64,000 nt of DNA from Streptomyces sp. B1I3. Its GTDB lineage: Bacteria; Actinomycetota; Actinomycetes; Streptomycetales; Streptomycetaceae. A model generated the notes under the pieces. That model saw only the letters and a list, made by a program, of their open reading frames with translations. It was not told the DNA's origin and ran no database searches. The stretch spans positions 4,238,501 through 4,302,500 of the forward strand of contig NZ_JAUSYD010000001.1 of assembly GCF_030816615.1 (NCBI RefSeq), in the 5' to 3' direction. Shown here one piece after another: positions 31,994-41,026 of the stretch (its first letter is position 1; each line of letters begins with the position of its first letter). The position numbers and the translations under genes were made by a program.

Positions 31994-33178
31994 GTGGGCA
32001 AGGCCGCGCGCTACGACTTCGACACCGTCGTCGACCGCCGGGGTACCTGGTGCGTCCAGTGGGACGGGGTCGCCGACCGGTTCGGCGTGGACGGGCTGCT
32101 GCCGTTCACGATCTCCGACATGGACTTCGAGACCGCGCCCGAGGTGCTGAGCGCGCTGCGCGACCGCCTCGGCCACGGGGTCCTGGGTTACACCACCTGG
32201 CAACAGGACGACTTCCGTTCCGCCGTGGCGCACTGGTACGCGACCCGGTACGGCACCGGGATCGACACCGGGCGGCTGGTCTACGGCCCCTCCGTCCTCA
32301 GCCAGGTGTCGCAGCTGCTCCAGATGTGGACGGACGAGGGCGACGCCGTGGTCGTCCACACCCCCACGTACGACGGCTTCCGCAAGGTGGTCACCGGGCT
32401 CGGACGGGAGCTGCGCGGTGTGCCGCTGGGGGACACCGAGGCGCTGGACCGGGAGCTCGCCCGCCCCGGCGCGAAGGTGCTCGTGCTGTGCTCGCCGCAC
32501 AACCCGACGGGCCGGGTGTGGACGGAGACGGAGCTCCGCGAGACGGCCGCGCTCGCCACGCGCCACGGGGTCGCGGTGATCAGCGACGAGATCCACGCCG
32601 ACTTCGTCCATGAAGGGCACACGCACATCCCCTGGCCCCGGGTCGCGGGCGACGGCCGCTGGGCGGTCGTCACGTCGGCGTCCAAGTCCTTCAACTTTCC
32701 GGCGCTGACCGGGTCCTACGGACTGATCGGTGACCCGGCCGATCACACGGAGTTCCTCCGCCGCATAGAAACGGCGGAGGGCCTGGCCTCCCCGGCGGTG
32801 CTCTCCCTGACCGCCCACATCGCCGCATACCGCGAGGGAGCTCCCTGGCTCGACGCGGTGCGGGAGTACGCCGCCGGAAACCTCGCCCTGGTCGCGAAGC
32901 GCCTGAACGGGGCGTTCCCGGAACTTGGCTGGGAGCCGCCGCAGGCCGGTTATCTGGCCTGGATCGACGTCCGTCCCCTGGATGTGGACGACGAGGCGCT
33001 GCAGGAAGCGCTGATCGAGCGGGAGAAGGTCGCGATCATGCCGGGGGCGGTGTACGGAGCCCCGGGCTTCCTCCGTCTGAACGTGGGCTGCCCCCGCAGC
33101 AAGGCGGAGGCGGGAGTGGCCGCGCTGGTGCGAGCGGTGCGGACGGTGCGAGCGGTGCGCCCGAGGACCCCTCGGTAG
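31994..33178 (+). CDS. MalY/PatB-type aminotransferase / C-S lyase
   Basis: The 394-residue PLP enzyme matches the MalY/PatB family (cystathionine beta-lyase-like): TISDMDFETAPEVLSALRDR near residue 36, YGPSVLSQVSQLLQMWTDEG, CSPHNPTGRVWTETEL near 175, VISDEIHADFVHEGH near 203 and the PLP lysine in SASKSFNFPALTGSYGLIG near 240. It probably cleaves or transaminates sulfur amino acids; the exact substrate is unknown. The GTG start 31994 is preceded by AGGAAGGG. The lipoprotein gene begins 10 bases after its stop. Confidence 0.87.
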   Translation: MGKAARYDFDTVVDRRGTWCVQWDGVADRFGVDGLLPFTISDMDFETAPEVLSALRDRLGHGVLGYTTWQQDDFRSAVAHWYATRYGTGIDTGRLVYGPSVLSQVSQLLQMWTDEGDAVVVHTPTYDGFRKVVTGLGRELRGVPLGDTEALDRELARPGAKVLVLCSPHNPTGRVWTETELRETAALATRHGVAVISDEIHADFVHEGHTHIPWPRVAGDGRWAVVTSASKSFNFPALTGSYGLIGDPADHTEFLRRIETAEGLASPAVLSLTAHIAAYREGAPWLDAVREYAAGNLALVAKRLNGAFPELGWEPPQAGYLAWIDVRPLDVDDEALQEALIEREKVAIMPGAVYGAPGFLRLNVGCPRSKAEAGVAALVRAVRTVRAVRPRTPR

Positions 33179-33188
33179 GGTGACCGCC

Positions 33189-33824
33189 ATGTGGATGAAG
33201 ATCGCTGCGGTGGTCCTGGCCGGTGCGGTGAGCCTGTCGGCCTCCGGGTGCGGGGGGCCGGGCCCCGACGGCGCCGGTGCCGGCGCCGAGGAGGAGGCGA
33301 TTGGTGAGATCCTGCCTCAGAAGCTGGCCCCACCGGCCGACATGCCCGAGGAGGAGCTGCGGCCCTCCCCGGCCGACGACGCCACGTTCGCCGAGAACCT
33401 CGCGTACGAGCTGCGCCGCAAGACGCTCGACATGGCCCGGGCACCGGGCAAGGTCACCGCCGAGTGCCCGAAGGACGTGGGTTCGAAAAGCGGCACCCAG
33501 GTGACCTGCACGGCCACGTATGAAGGGCTCGACGTGGTGTGGAACGTGAGCATCGGGGAGAAGTCGGGCTGGTCCGACAACGTCGTGGAGTTCGAGGCGG
33601 CACCCGGCAAGGGCGTCCTCACCCGCGACGGTGTCGCCCGGCTGCTGTACGGCAACTACCGCGACAGCATCGACTACGCGCTCTGCAACGACATCCCCGA
33701 GGCCGTACTGGTGCCCTTGGACACGGACACCGCGTACGCCTGCGAGGTGGTCTTCAAGGGCAAGAAGCCGATCGGCTTCAACGAGAAGGTGCGGGTCACC
33801 GAGGCCGGCCCGCGGGTCTACTGA
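33189..33824 (+). CDS. Secreted lipoprotein with duplicated Cys-paired domain
   Basis: The 211-residue protein has a lipoprotein signal (KIAAVVLAGAVSL, then lipobox SASGC) and two similar halves, each with a Cys pair 14-16 residues apart: AECPKDVGSKSGTQVTCTA and LCNDIPEAVLVPLDTDTAYA, the latter followed by CEV. The arrangement resembles DUF4333 repeats of actinobacterial lipoproteins. The function is unknown; it is anchored on the outer face of the membrane. I chose ATG 33189, eight bases after TAGGGTGA; GTG 33180 is an alternative. It follows the C-S lyase gene closely. Confidence 0.75.
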   Translation: MWMKIAAVVLAGAVSLSASGCGGPGPDGAGAGAEEEAIGEILPQKLAPPADMPEEELRPSPADDATFAENLAYELRRKTLDMARAPGKVTAECPKDVGSKSGTQVTCTATYEGLDVVWNVSIGEKSGWSDNVVEFEAAPGKGVLTRDGVARLLYGNYRDSIDYALCNDIPEAVLVPLDTDTAYACEVVFKGKKPIGFNEKVRVTEAGPRVY

Positions 33825-33882
33825 CGGGAATCCGTTCCCGGACCGGGTGGCCGCGGCGCGCGGCCACCGCGATGCTGGGCAC

Positions 33883-35376
33883 ATGGGCGAGACGACCTCC
33901 GACGGTGACATCCGCGTGGCCTCGGCGCCCGGGCGCTGGGTGGTGCTGACCACCGTCCTCGGGTCGAGCATGGCCCTGCTCGACTCCACGGTCATCAATG
34001 TCGCCCTGCCCCGCATCGGCGAGGACCTCGGCACCGACCTCGCGGCACTCCAGTGGACCGTCAACGCCTACATGCTCACGCTGGCCGGGCTGATCCTGCT
34101 CGGGGGCGCGCTCGGGGACCGGTTCGGCAGGCGCAGGGTGTTCGTCGTCGGGGTCGTCTGGTTCGCCGGGGCCTCGTTGCTGTGCGGGATCGCGCCCGAC
34201 GCGGGGGTGCTGGTCGCAGCCCGGGCGCTGCAAGGGGTGGGGGGTGCGCTGCTCACGCCCGGTTCGCTGGCCATCATCCAGGCGAGTTTCCATCCCGACG
34301 ACCGGGCCCGGGCCGTGGGGCTCTGGTCCGGGCTCGGCGGGGTCGGGGCCGCGGTCGGCCCGTTCGTCGGGGGCTGGCTGGTGGACGGGCCCGGCTGGCG
34401 GTGGGTGTTCCTGCTGAACCTGCCGCTGGCCGCCGTCTGCGTGCCCGTCGCCCTGCGCCATGTGCCGGAGTCCCGGGAGCCCGGCGCCCACGGCCGCTTC
34501 GACGTGCTCGGGGCCGCGCTGGCCGCGCTCTCGCTCGCCCTGGTCACGTACGCGCTGATCGAGGTGCCGGAGAAGGGCGCGTCGCCCCTGGTCGTCGGTG
34601 CGGCACTCGGCGGCGTGCTGCTCGGCGCGGTCTTCGTCCGGCTGGAGAGGCGGCGGGCGGACCCGATGGTGCCACCGTCGATCTTCGCCTCCCGGCAGTT
34701 CACCGCCGTCAACATCGTCACGTTCTGTGTGTACGCCGCACTCGGAGGGTTCTTCTTCCTGTCCGCGATCCAGCTCCAGGTCGTCGCCGGGTACTCGGCG
34801 CTCGGCGCGGGCACCGCGCTGCTGCCGACGACCGTGCTGATGCTGCTCTTCTCCGCGTCCGCCGGTGACCTCGGCCGGCGCATCGGGCCGAGGATCCCGC
34901 TCACCGCCGGTCCGCTGCTGGCAGCGGCCGGGATGCTGCTGATGCTGCGGGTCGGCCCGGGCGCCTCGTACGTGCGGGACGTCCTGCCGGCCGTCGTCGT
35001 GCTGGGGCTCGGCATGGTCACCCTGGTCGCGCCGCTCACCGCGACGGTGCTGGCCGCCGTGGACACCGGGCGGGCCGGGCTCGCCAGCGGGATCAACAAC
35101 GCCGCCGCGCGGGCGGCCGGCCTGCTCGCGGTGGCCGCGCTGCCGCTGCTGGCCGGGATGGGCCCGGAGGCGTACAAGGACGCCGGGGAGTTCGCCTCGA
35201 CGTTCCGGCGGGCGATGCCGATGTGTGCCGGACTGCTGGTGGCGGGTGCGGTGATCGCCTGGTGGACCCTGCGGGCCGGGCCGCGGCCCGCGCGGGATGC
35301 CCGGCCCGCGTGCGCGACGCACTGCGGGGTCACCGCCCCGCCCTTGGAGCCCAACCCCGGACACAGGCACACTTGA
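33883..35376 (+). CDS. MFS drug exporter, DHA2 (14-TM) family
   Basis: The 497-residue transporter has about fourteen membrane segments and DHA2 motifs: LDSTVINVALPRIGEDLG near residue 33 (motif D1), GDRFGRRRVFVVGV near 84 (motif A), and GLGGVGAAVGPFVGGWLVDG near 145 (motif C, antiporters). It probably exports a hydrophobic or quaternary compound using proton exchange; the substrate is unknown. ATG 33883 lies 59 bases after the lipoprotein gene. The Cys-containing tail is unusual but poorly informative. Confidence 0.88.
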   Translation: MGETTSDGDIRVASAPGRWVVLTTVLGSSMALLDSTVINVALPRIGEDLGTDLAALQWTVNAYMLTLAGLILLGGALGDRFGRRRVFVVGVVWFAGASLLCGIAPDAGVLVAARALQGVGGALLTPGSLAIIQASFHPDDRARAVGLWSGLGGVGAAVGPFVGGWLVDGPGWRWVFLLNLPLAAVCVPVALRHVPESREPGAHGRFDVLGAALAALSLALVTYALIEVPEKGASPLVVGAALGGVLLGAVFVRLERRRADPMVPPSIFASRQFTAVNIVTFCVYAALGGFFFLSAIQLQVVAGYSALGAGTALLPTTVLMLLFSASAGDLGRRIGPRIPLTAGPLLAAAGMLLMLRVGPGASYVRDVLPAVVVLGLGMVTLVAPLTATVLAAVDTGRAGLASGINNAAARAAGLLAVAALPLLAGMGPEAYKDAGEFASTFRRAMPMCAGLLVAGAVIAWWTLRAGPRPARDARPACATHCGVTAPPLEPNPGHRHT

Positions 35377-35379
35377 CCC

Positions 35380-35793
35380 ATGTCCATCCACGAGAACCTG
35401 CTCGGGGGCCCTGCCCCGACCCACCTGCCCGACGACCCGGAGCCGCGCGAACTGCTCGCGGCCGGCACGGCGCCCGCCGATGTCGCGGCGAAGTACCCCA
35501 CGTCCTCGCTGGCCTGGGCGCAGCTCGCCGACGAGGCGTACGAGGGCGGCCGGGTCGTCGAGTCCTACGCGTACGCCCGCACCGGCTACCACCGCGGCCT
35601 GGACTCCCTGCGCCGGGCGGGCTGGAAGGGCCACGGCCCCGTTCCGTTCGAGCACGAGCCGAACCGGGGCTTCCTGCGGGCGCTGCACGCCCTGGCGCGC
35701 GCCGCCCAGGCGATCGGTGAGCAGGAGGAGTACGAACGGTGCTCGTCCTTCCTGCGTGACTCCTCGCAGACCGCCGCCGACATCCTGAGCTGA
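35380..35793 (+). CDS. DUF3151-type protein
   Basis: The 137-residue helical protein matches the actinobacterial DUF3151 family by eye: HLPDDPEPRELLAAGTAPAD, KYPTSSLAWAQLADEA, YAYARTGYHRGLDSLRRAGW and PFEHEPNRGFLRALHALARA. There is no signal peptide or membrane segment; the repeated helices resemble TPR-like packing. The function is unknown. It begins three bases after the DHA2 exporter's stop, probably by coupling, and precedes the tryptophan dioxygenase gene in the same direction. Confidence 0.78.
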   Translation: MSIHENLLGGPAPTHLPDDPEPRELLAAGTAPADVAAKYPTSSLAWAQLADEAYEGGRVVESYAYARTGYHRGLDSLRRAGWKGHGPVPFEHEPNRGFLRALHALARAAQAIGEQEEYERCSSFLRDSSQTAADILS

Positions 35794-35946
35794 TCCTCCC
35801 GCTCTCCGGGCCTCGCGGGCCGTCGCCCGCGGGGCCCGACGCATGCCGGACGGGACCGGTCTAGGATGCCGACAGGGGACCGGAGCTCCACTACCTCTCA
35901 GGAAGGGGCGGACCGCTACCCGGAAGCTCGTGTCGAGGAGACAGAA

Positions 35947-36795
35947 ATGTCGACAGCCCACCCCGACCCCGAAGCCACCGGTGCGGACACCCCGCACCTG
36001 GACTTCGCGGGAACGACTCCGTACGAGGACTACGTCCAGGCGGACGTCCTGACCCACCTGCAGCACCTGCGCTCCGACGACCCCGGAGAGATGGTCTTCC
36101 TGGTCACCACCCAGGTCATGGAGCTGTGGTTCACGGTCATCGTCCATGAGTGGGAGACGGCGGCGCACGCCCTGCGCGAGGACCGCATACCGGTGGCCCG
36201 CGACGCGCTGAAGCGCTCGCTGCGGGAGCTGGAGGCGCTGAACGCCTCCTGGAAGCCGCTGGCCGGCCTCACCCCCGCGCAGTTCAACTCCTACCGGGGC
36301 TCGCTCGGCGAGGGCTCCGGATTCCAGTCGGCGATGTACCGGCGGATGGAATTCCTGCTGGGCGACAAGTCGGCGTCCATGCTCGTGCCCCACCGGGGCG
36401 CGCCCCGCGTCCACGCCGAGCTGGAGAAGGCGCTCCAGGAACCCGGCCTGTACGACGAGACGCTGGCCCTGCTGGCCCGGCGCGGCTACGCCGTCCCGCA
36501 GTCGGTGCTCACCCGGGACCTGTCGCGGAAGTACGAGCCGTCCCCCGCGGTCGAGGCCGTCTGGGCGGAGATCTACGCCAACCCGGACCAGAACGACGAA
36601 CTCGTGCGGCTCGGTGAGGTGCTGACCGACGTCGGCGAGCTGGTCTGGCGCTGGCGCAACGACCACCTGACCGCCACCCGGCGGGCTATGGGCTCGAAGA
36701 CCGGCACCGGGGGCTCGGCCGGGGTCGCCTGGCTGGAGAAGCGGGCCACCAAGAGCGTCTTCCCCGAGCTCTGGACGGCGCGCAGCCATGTCTGA
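35947..36795 (+). CDS. kynA: Tryptophan 2,3-dioxygenase
   Basis: The 282-residue heme enzyme opens the indole ring of tryptophan to N-formylkynurenine. Family features are TTPYEDYVQADVLTHLQHLR near residue 23, FLVTTQVMELWFTVIVHEW near 52 (heme/substrate His region), RGSLGEGSGFQSAMYRRMEF near 113, and WRWRNDHLTATRRAMGSKTG near 250, where the distal part closes the active site. ATG 35947 follows GAGGAGAC. Its last eight bases overlap kynU, so the two are translationally coupled, the start of a tryptophan-to-anthranilate operon. Confidence 0.95.
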   Translation: MSTAHPDPEATGADTPHLDFAGTTPYEDYVQADVLTHLQHLRSDDPGEMVFLVTTQVMELWFTVIVHEWETAAHALREDRIPVARDALKRSLRELEALNASWKPLAGLTPAQFNSYRGSLGEGSGFQSAMYRRMEFLLGDKSASMLVPHRGAPRVHAELEKALQEPGLYDETLALLARRGYAVPQSVLTRDLSRKYEPSPAVEAVWAEIYANPDQNDELVRLGEVLTDVGELVWRWRNDHLTATRRAMGSKTGTGGSAGVAWLEKRATKSVFPELWTARSHV

Positions 36796-37984
36796 CCTGC
36801 AGGAGCGCGCACAGGCGCTCGACATCGCCGACGAGCTGGCCGCGCACCGCGACCTGTTCGCCCTCGACGACACGGTCTACCTCGACGGGAACTCGCTGGG
36901 CGCGCTGCCCCGCCACGTTCCTGCGCGCCTTCAGGACGTCATCACCCGCGAGTGGGGCGCGCTGCGCATCCGCTCCTGGGACGAGAGCGGCTGGTGGACC
37001 GCGCCCGAGCGGATCGGCGACCGCATCGCCCCGCTGGTCGGGGCGGCCGCCGGCCGGATCGTGGTGGGCGACTCCACGAGCGTGAACGTCTTCAAGGCCG
37101 TGGTCGCCGCGAGCCGCCTCGCCGGTGGCGGACGCGACGAGATCCTCGTCGACGCGACGACGTTCCCCACGGACGGGTACATCGCCGGGTCGGCGGCCCG
37201 GATGACGGGGCACCGGCTCGTCCCGGTCGCCCCGTCCGAGGTGCCGGCCGCCCTCGGCCCTCGTACGGCGGCCGTCCTGCTCAACCACGTCGACTACCGC
37301 ACGGGCAGGCTCCACGACCTGCCGGGGCTCACCGCCGCCGTGCACGCGGCGGGCGCCCTCGTGGTCTGGGACCTGTGCCACAGCGCGGGCGCCCTGCCGG
37401 TCGGCCTCGACGAGCACGGCGTGGACCTGGCCGTCGGATGCACGTACAAGTACCTCAACGGCGGGCCCGGTTCACCCGCCTACCTGTACGTCGCCGAGCG
37501 CCACCAGGCGGCTTTCGACTCCCCCCTGCCCGGGTGGACCTCGCATGCCGACCCGTTCGGGATGACTCACGGATACACCCCCGCGGACGGTTCCGTGCGG
37601 GGCCGGGTCGGCACCCCGGACATCCTTTCCATGCTGGCCCTGGAAGCGGCGCTGGACGTGTGGGAGGGCGTCGGTGTCGAGGCCGTACGGGCCAAGTCCC
37701 TCGCCCTGACCGACTTCTTCCTGGAGTGCGTCGACGCGTACGTCCCCGAGGGCCGGGTCACCTCGGTCACCCCGGCCGCCCACGCGGAGCGGGGCAGCCA
37801 GGTGTCGCTGCGCTGCGAGGACCCCGCCGAGGCGGAACCGGTGATGCGCGCGCTCGTCGAGCGCGGCGTGATCGGCGACCTGCGCCGTCCGGACGTCCTC
37901 CGGTTCGGATTCACCCCGCTGTACGTCGGGTTCGCGGACGCGGAGCGGGCTGCGCGGATCCTCTCGGAGGTACTGACGGCGTAG
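36788..37984 (+). CDS. kynU: Kynureninase
   Basis: The 398-residue PLP enzyme cleaves kynurenine to anthranilate and alanine. It shows TVYLDGNSLGALPRHVPARL near residue 30, DSTSVNVFKAVVAASRLAGG near 95, VWDLCHSAGALPVGL near 195 and the PLP lysine in CTYKYLNGGPGSPAYLYV near 218. The length is typical. The ATG overlaps the kynA stop, and the alpha/beta-hydrolase gene follows after 113 bases. Confidence 0.95.
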   Translation: MSDLQERAQALDIADELAAHRDLFALDDTVYLDGNSLGALPRHVPARLQDVITREWGALRIRSWDESGWWTAPERIGDRIAPLVGAAAGRIVVGDSTSVNVFKAVVAASRLAGGGRDEILVDATTFPTDGYIAGSAARMTGHRLVPVAPSEVPAALGPRTAAVLLNHVDYRTGRLHDLPGLTAAVHAAGALVVWDLCHSAGALPVGLDEHGVDLAVGCTYKYLNGGPGSPAYLYVAERHQAAFDSPLPGWTSHADPFGMTHGYTPADGSVRGRVGTPDILSMLALEAALDVWEGVGVEAVRAKSLALTDFFLECVDAYVPEGRVTSVTPAAHAERGSQVSLRCEDPAEAEPVMRALVERGVIGDLRRPDVLRFGFTPLYVGFADAERAARILSEVLTA

Positions 37985-38097
37985 TGCCCGTGCCGGACGG
38001 GCCCACTCTCCGGGCCCGTCCGGCCGCTGCGCGTCGTACTGATACCGTCCCCGCAGGTCAGTCCAGTTGGGCTTGTGCGTAGGACGGTTGGAGCAGC

Positions 38098-38967
38098 ATG
38101 TCGGATTCTGCCGCGCGTGATCATGACGCAGCCGAGACCGAGTCGGCGTTCGCGCATCCGGCGGTCGCCCCCGACCGGTCCGCGGCCTACGGCAGCCACC
38201 CCGACCAGGTGATCGACTTCTTCGCGCCGCGCGACGGCAGGGACGGCGCTCCGCTCGTCGTCGTCCTGCACGGCGGAGCCTGGCGGGCCCCGTACGACCG
38301 GCAGCACGTGTCGCCGTTCGCGGACTTCCTGGCCCGGCGCGGGTTCGCGGTGGCGAGCGTCGAGTACCGGCGCGGCGGCGGGGGCCCGGAGCAGGAGGGA
38401 CCCGTCGCCGGGCGCTGGCCGGAGACGTTCGACGACGTGGCCGCGGCGATGGACGCCCTGCCGGTGCTGACGGCCCGGGAGCTGCCGCAGGCCGACATAC
38501 GCAGGACCGTGGTCACCGGGCACTCGGCGGGCGGCCAGCTCGCCCTGTGGGCCGCCGCCCGGCATGTGCTCCCGGTGGGGTCGCCGTGGCGGCTGCCCGC
38601 GCCGCCGCCGCTGCGCGCGGTCGTCGCCCTGGCGCCGATCGGGGACTTCGCGAGCGCCGTCGAGCTGGACGTCTGCTCCGGGGCGGTGCACCAACTGCTG
38701 GGCGAGGGGGCGGAGTTCGCCGAGCGTGGTGCACACGCCGATCCGGCGCTCCTGCTGCCGACCGGGATCGCGACGGCCGTCGTGCAGGGAGCCTGCGACC
38801 TCACCGTGCCGCAGGCGGTCACGGAGGCGTTCGTGGACGCCGCGGCGAAGGCCGGCGAGATGGTCGGGCTGACGCTGCTGGACGGCGTCGGCCACTTCCC
38901 GCTGATCGATCCCTCGGCGGACGCGTGTGCGGTGGTGGCCGAGGAGATCGCCCAGCTGGCCTGGTAG
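38098..38967 (+). CDS. Alpha/beta hydrolase, probable kynurenine formamidase
   Basis: The 289-residue serine hydrolase has the HGGAWR oxyanion motif (HGGAWRAPYDRQ near residue 60), nucleophile in TGHSAGGQLALWAA near 140 and a late GVGHFPLIDPSA (catalytic His). It belongs to the esterase/lipase group of kynurenine formamidases (eukaryotic and BNA7-like type), not the bacterial cyclase-type KynB. Its place after kynA and kynU supports hydrolysis of N-formylkynurenine; this step is otherwise missing from the operon. GGTTGGAGC precedes the ATG. The assignment by context is inference. Confidence 0.8.
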   Translation: MSDSAARDHDAAETESAFAHPAVAPDRSAAYGSHPDQVIDFFAPRDGRDGAPLVVVLHGGAWRAPYDRQHVSPFADFLARRGFAVASVEYRRGGGGPEQEGPVAGRWPETFDDVAAAMDALPVLTARELPQADIRRTVVTGHSAGGQLALWAAARHVLPVGSPWRLPAPPPLRAVVALAPIGDFASAVELDVCSGAVHQLLGEGAEFAERGAHADPALLLPTGIATAVVQGACDLTVPQAVTEAFVDAAAKAGEMVGLTLLDGVGHFPLIDPSADACAVVAEEIAQLAW

Positions 38968-39041
38968 TACTTGCGACGGACGGCGCAGGATCCGCATCAC
39001 TGCTGACGACCCGGGCGCCGGGCGGCACCTACCGTGTAGGC

Positions 39042-40355
39042 GTGACCGAGACGAAGACCAGAAGCCCGGAGTACCGGCTGGCCGCAGGGGCGATAGGTGA
39101 CCTGCGGCAGGACCTCTTCCACCATGTGTTCGACTACCGTCCGATGGGCCCGCTGGGCACGGACGGTCCGGTGATCCGCAGGCTGCCGAAGACGATCCGC
39201 ACGCGGGCCGTCTGGTTCCCGCACGCGGTGGTGGCCGCGGTCGCGCTGATCGCGCTGCTGGGGGGCGTCTTCACGGCGAACACCTACTCGCCGTTCGGGA
39301 TCGCGACGGTCATCAGCGCGTTCCTGCCGGCAGCCACGTTGCTGATGACGCTGGTCCGCCCCGTCCTCGCGTTCTGGGTGTCGATCGTCTCGACCCCTGT
39401 GGTGGCCGTGGCCGGCAGCGGCGACTGGCCCTGGCAGCCGAGCGCCTTCGCCTGCCACCTGGGTGTGCTGGTCGTCGCCGCGGCGAGGACCCGGCCGCGT
39501 ACCGCCGCCTGGATGTGGGTGATCACCCTGCTCGTCGGGAGCTTCCTGGGGGAATTCGGCCCGGGCTTCTCCAACACCGCGCCCATGGCCGTCACCTCGG
39601 CGTTCGCCCTGCTCGTCGTCACCATGGTGCAGGTCCGCCACGAGGCCCGTCGCGAGGTGACGGTGCAGCGCACCGTCACCGCCGTCGAACGCGACCGGCG
39701 CACACTCCTGGAGGAGCGCACCACCATCGCCCGTGAGCTGCACGACGTCGTCGCCCACCACATGTCGGTCGTCGCGATCCAGGCCGAGGCCGCCCCGTAC
39801 CGGGTGGAGAACCCGCCGCCCGAGCTGGAGCAGGCCTTCGTCACCATCCGGGAGAACGCCGTCGCCGCGCTCACCGAGCTGCGCCGCGTCCTCGGAGTCG
39901 TACGGGCGGAGGACTACGAGGCGCCGGACGCCCCGCAGCCCACCCTCGCCGAGGTCGACCGGCTGCTGGACAACGTCCGGGAGACGGGCCTGGAGACGGA
40001 GAAGACGGTCACCGGCGCGGTACGCGCGCTTCCGCAGGGCGTCGAGCTGTCGGCGTACCGGATCGTCCAGGAAGCACTGAGCAACACGCTCAGGCACGCG
40101 CCGGGCGCCACCGCCAAGGTGGAGATCGGCTACGTGCTCGGCGGGCTGGGCCTGCGCGTCGTCAACGGTCCCGCCAGGGGACTGGTCAAGCCCTCACCGG
40201 GCGCCGGGCACGGGATCACGGGGATGCGGGAGCGGGTGGCGATGCTGAACGGGGAGATGACGGCCGAGGTGACGGAGGACGGCGGCTACGAGGTCACCGT
40301 GTTCCTCCCCGTGCCGGCAACCGAGGCCACCACCACGACGGGCGGAACGGCGTGA
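39042..40355 (+). CDS. Histidine kinase, HisKA_3 (NarL-type) family
   Basis: The 437-residue sensor kinase has about five membrane segments (residues 58-195), a cytoplasmic coiled coil, the HisKA_3 motif RELHDVVAHHMSVVAIQAEA near 230 and an ATPase domain (YRIVQEALSNTLRHAPG, then GHGITGMRERVAML). There is no large extracellular loop, so it probably senses the membrane or an internal signal. I chose GTG 39042 (MTETKTRSPEYRL); no clear binding site is seen. The stop overlaps the response regulator's GTG (GTGA), so the pair is cotranslated. Confidence 0.9.
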   Translation: MTETKTRSPEYRLAAGAIGDLRQDLFHHVFDYRPMGPLGTDGPVIRRLPKTIRTRAVWFPHAVVAAVALIALLGGVFTANTYSPFGIATVISAFLPAATLLMTLVRPVLAFWVSIVSTPVVAVAGSGDWPWQPSAFACHLGVLVVAAARTRPRTAAWMWVITLLVGSFLGEFGPGFSNTAPMAVTSAFALLVVTMVQVRHEARREVTVQRTVTAVERDRRTLLEERTTIARELHDVVAHHMSVVAIQAEAAPYRVENPPPELEQAFVTIRENAVAALTELRRVLGVVRAEDYEAPDAPQPTLAEVDRLLDNVRETGLETEKTVTGAVRALPQGVELSAYRIVQEALSNTLRHAPGATAKVEIGYVLGGLGLRVVNGPARGLVKPSPGAGHGITGMRERVAMLNGEMTAEVTEDGGYEVTVFLPVPATEATTTTGGTA

Positions 40356-41017
40356 ACGACACGATCCGCGTCCTGATCGTCGACGACCAGATGATGGTCC
40401 GAGAGGGCTTCTCCGTCCTGCTCAACGCGATGCCCGGCATCGAGGTCGTCGGCGAGGCCGTCGACGGTCGCCAGGCCGTCTCGCAGGTCGCCGCCCTGCG
40501 CCCCGACGTGGTGCTGATGGACATCCGGATGCCCGAGCTCAACGGCATCGAGGCGACCCGGCAGATCGTCGCCGCCGACGCGGACGCCAAGGTGCTCGTG
40601 CTGACCACCTTCGACCTCGACGAGTACGTGTACCAGGCGCTGCGCGCCGGGGCCTCCGGTTTCCTGCTGAAGGACGCCTCCGCGCGCCAGCTCGCCGACG
40701 GCGTACGGGTCGTGGCGTCCGGCGAGGCGCTGCTCGCGCCGACCGTGACCCGGCGCCTGATCACCGAGTTCTCCAAGCTCGCCGAGGCGCCCCGGCCGCC
40801 GGCCATGGCCCGGATCGGCGACCTCACCGAGCGGGAGACCGAGGTGCTCGTGCTGATCGCCCAAGGGCTGTCGAACCTGGAGATCGCCTCGCACCTCGTG
40901 GTCGCCGAGTCGACGATCAAGACGCACGTCAGCCGCGTCCTGGTGAAGCTGGGCCTGCGCGACCGCACCCAGGCGGCCGTGTTCGCGTACGAGGCGAGGC
41001 TGGTCACCCCCGGATAG
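40352..41017 (+). CDS. NarL/LuxR-type response regulator
   Basis: The 221-residue regulator has a receiver domain (VLIVDDQMMVREGFSVLLNA with the acidic pocket, phosphoacceptor Asp in DVVLMDIRMPELNGIEATRQ near 55, Thr in VLTTFDLDEYV, Lys in GFLLKDASARQL) and a LuxR-type helix-turn-helix (LTERETEVLVLIAQGLSNLE, then VAESTIKTHVSRVLVKLGLR). It is the partner of the kinase it overlaps. The P450 gene starts ten bases after its stop, suggesting it is in the same operon and perhaps a target. Confidence 0.93.
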   Translation: MNDTIRVLIVDDQMMVREGFSVLLNAMPGIEVVGEAVDGRQAVSQVAALRPDVVLMDIRMPELNGIEATRQIVAADADAKVLVLTTFDLDEYVYQALRAGASGFLLKDASARQLADGVRVVASGEALLAPTVTRRLITEFSKLAEAPRPPAMARIGDLTERETEVLVLIAQGLSNLEIASHLVVAESTIKTHVSRVLVKLGLRDRTQAAVFAYEARLVTPG

Positions 41018-41026
41018 CGTCGGGCC

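Noticed and set aside
33796..36873. Minus-strand open frame of about 1000 codons
   Set aside because: It lies opposite four well-supported plus-strand genes; product is low-complexity Pro/Arg/Gly.
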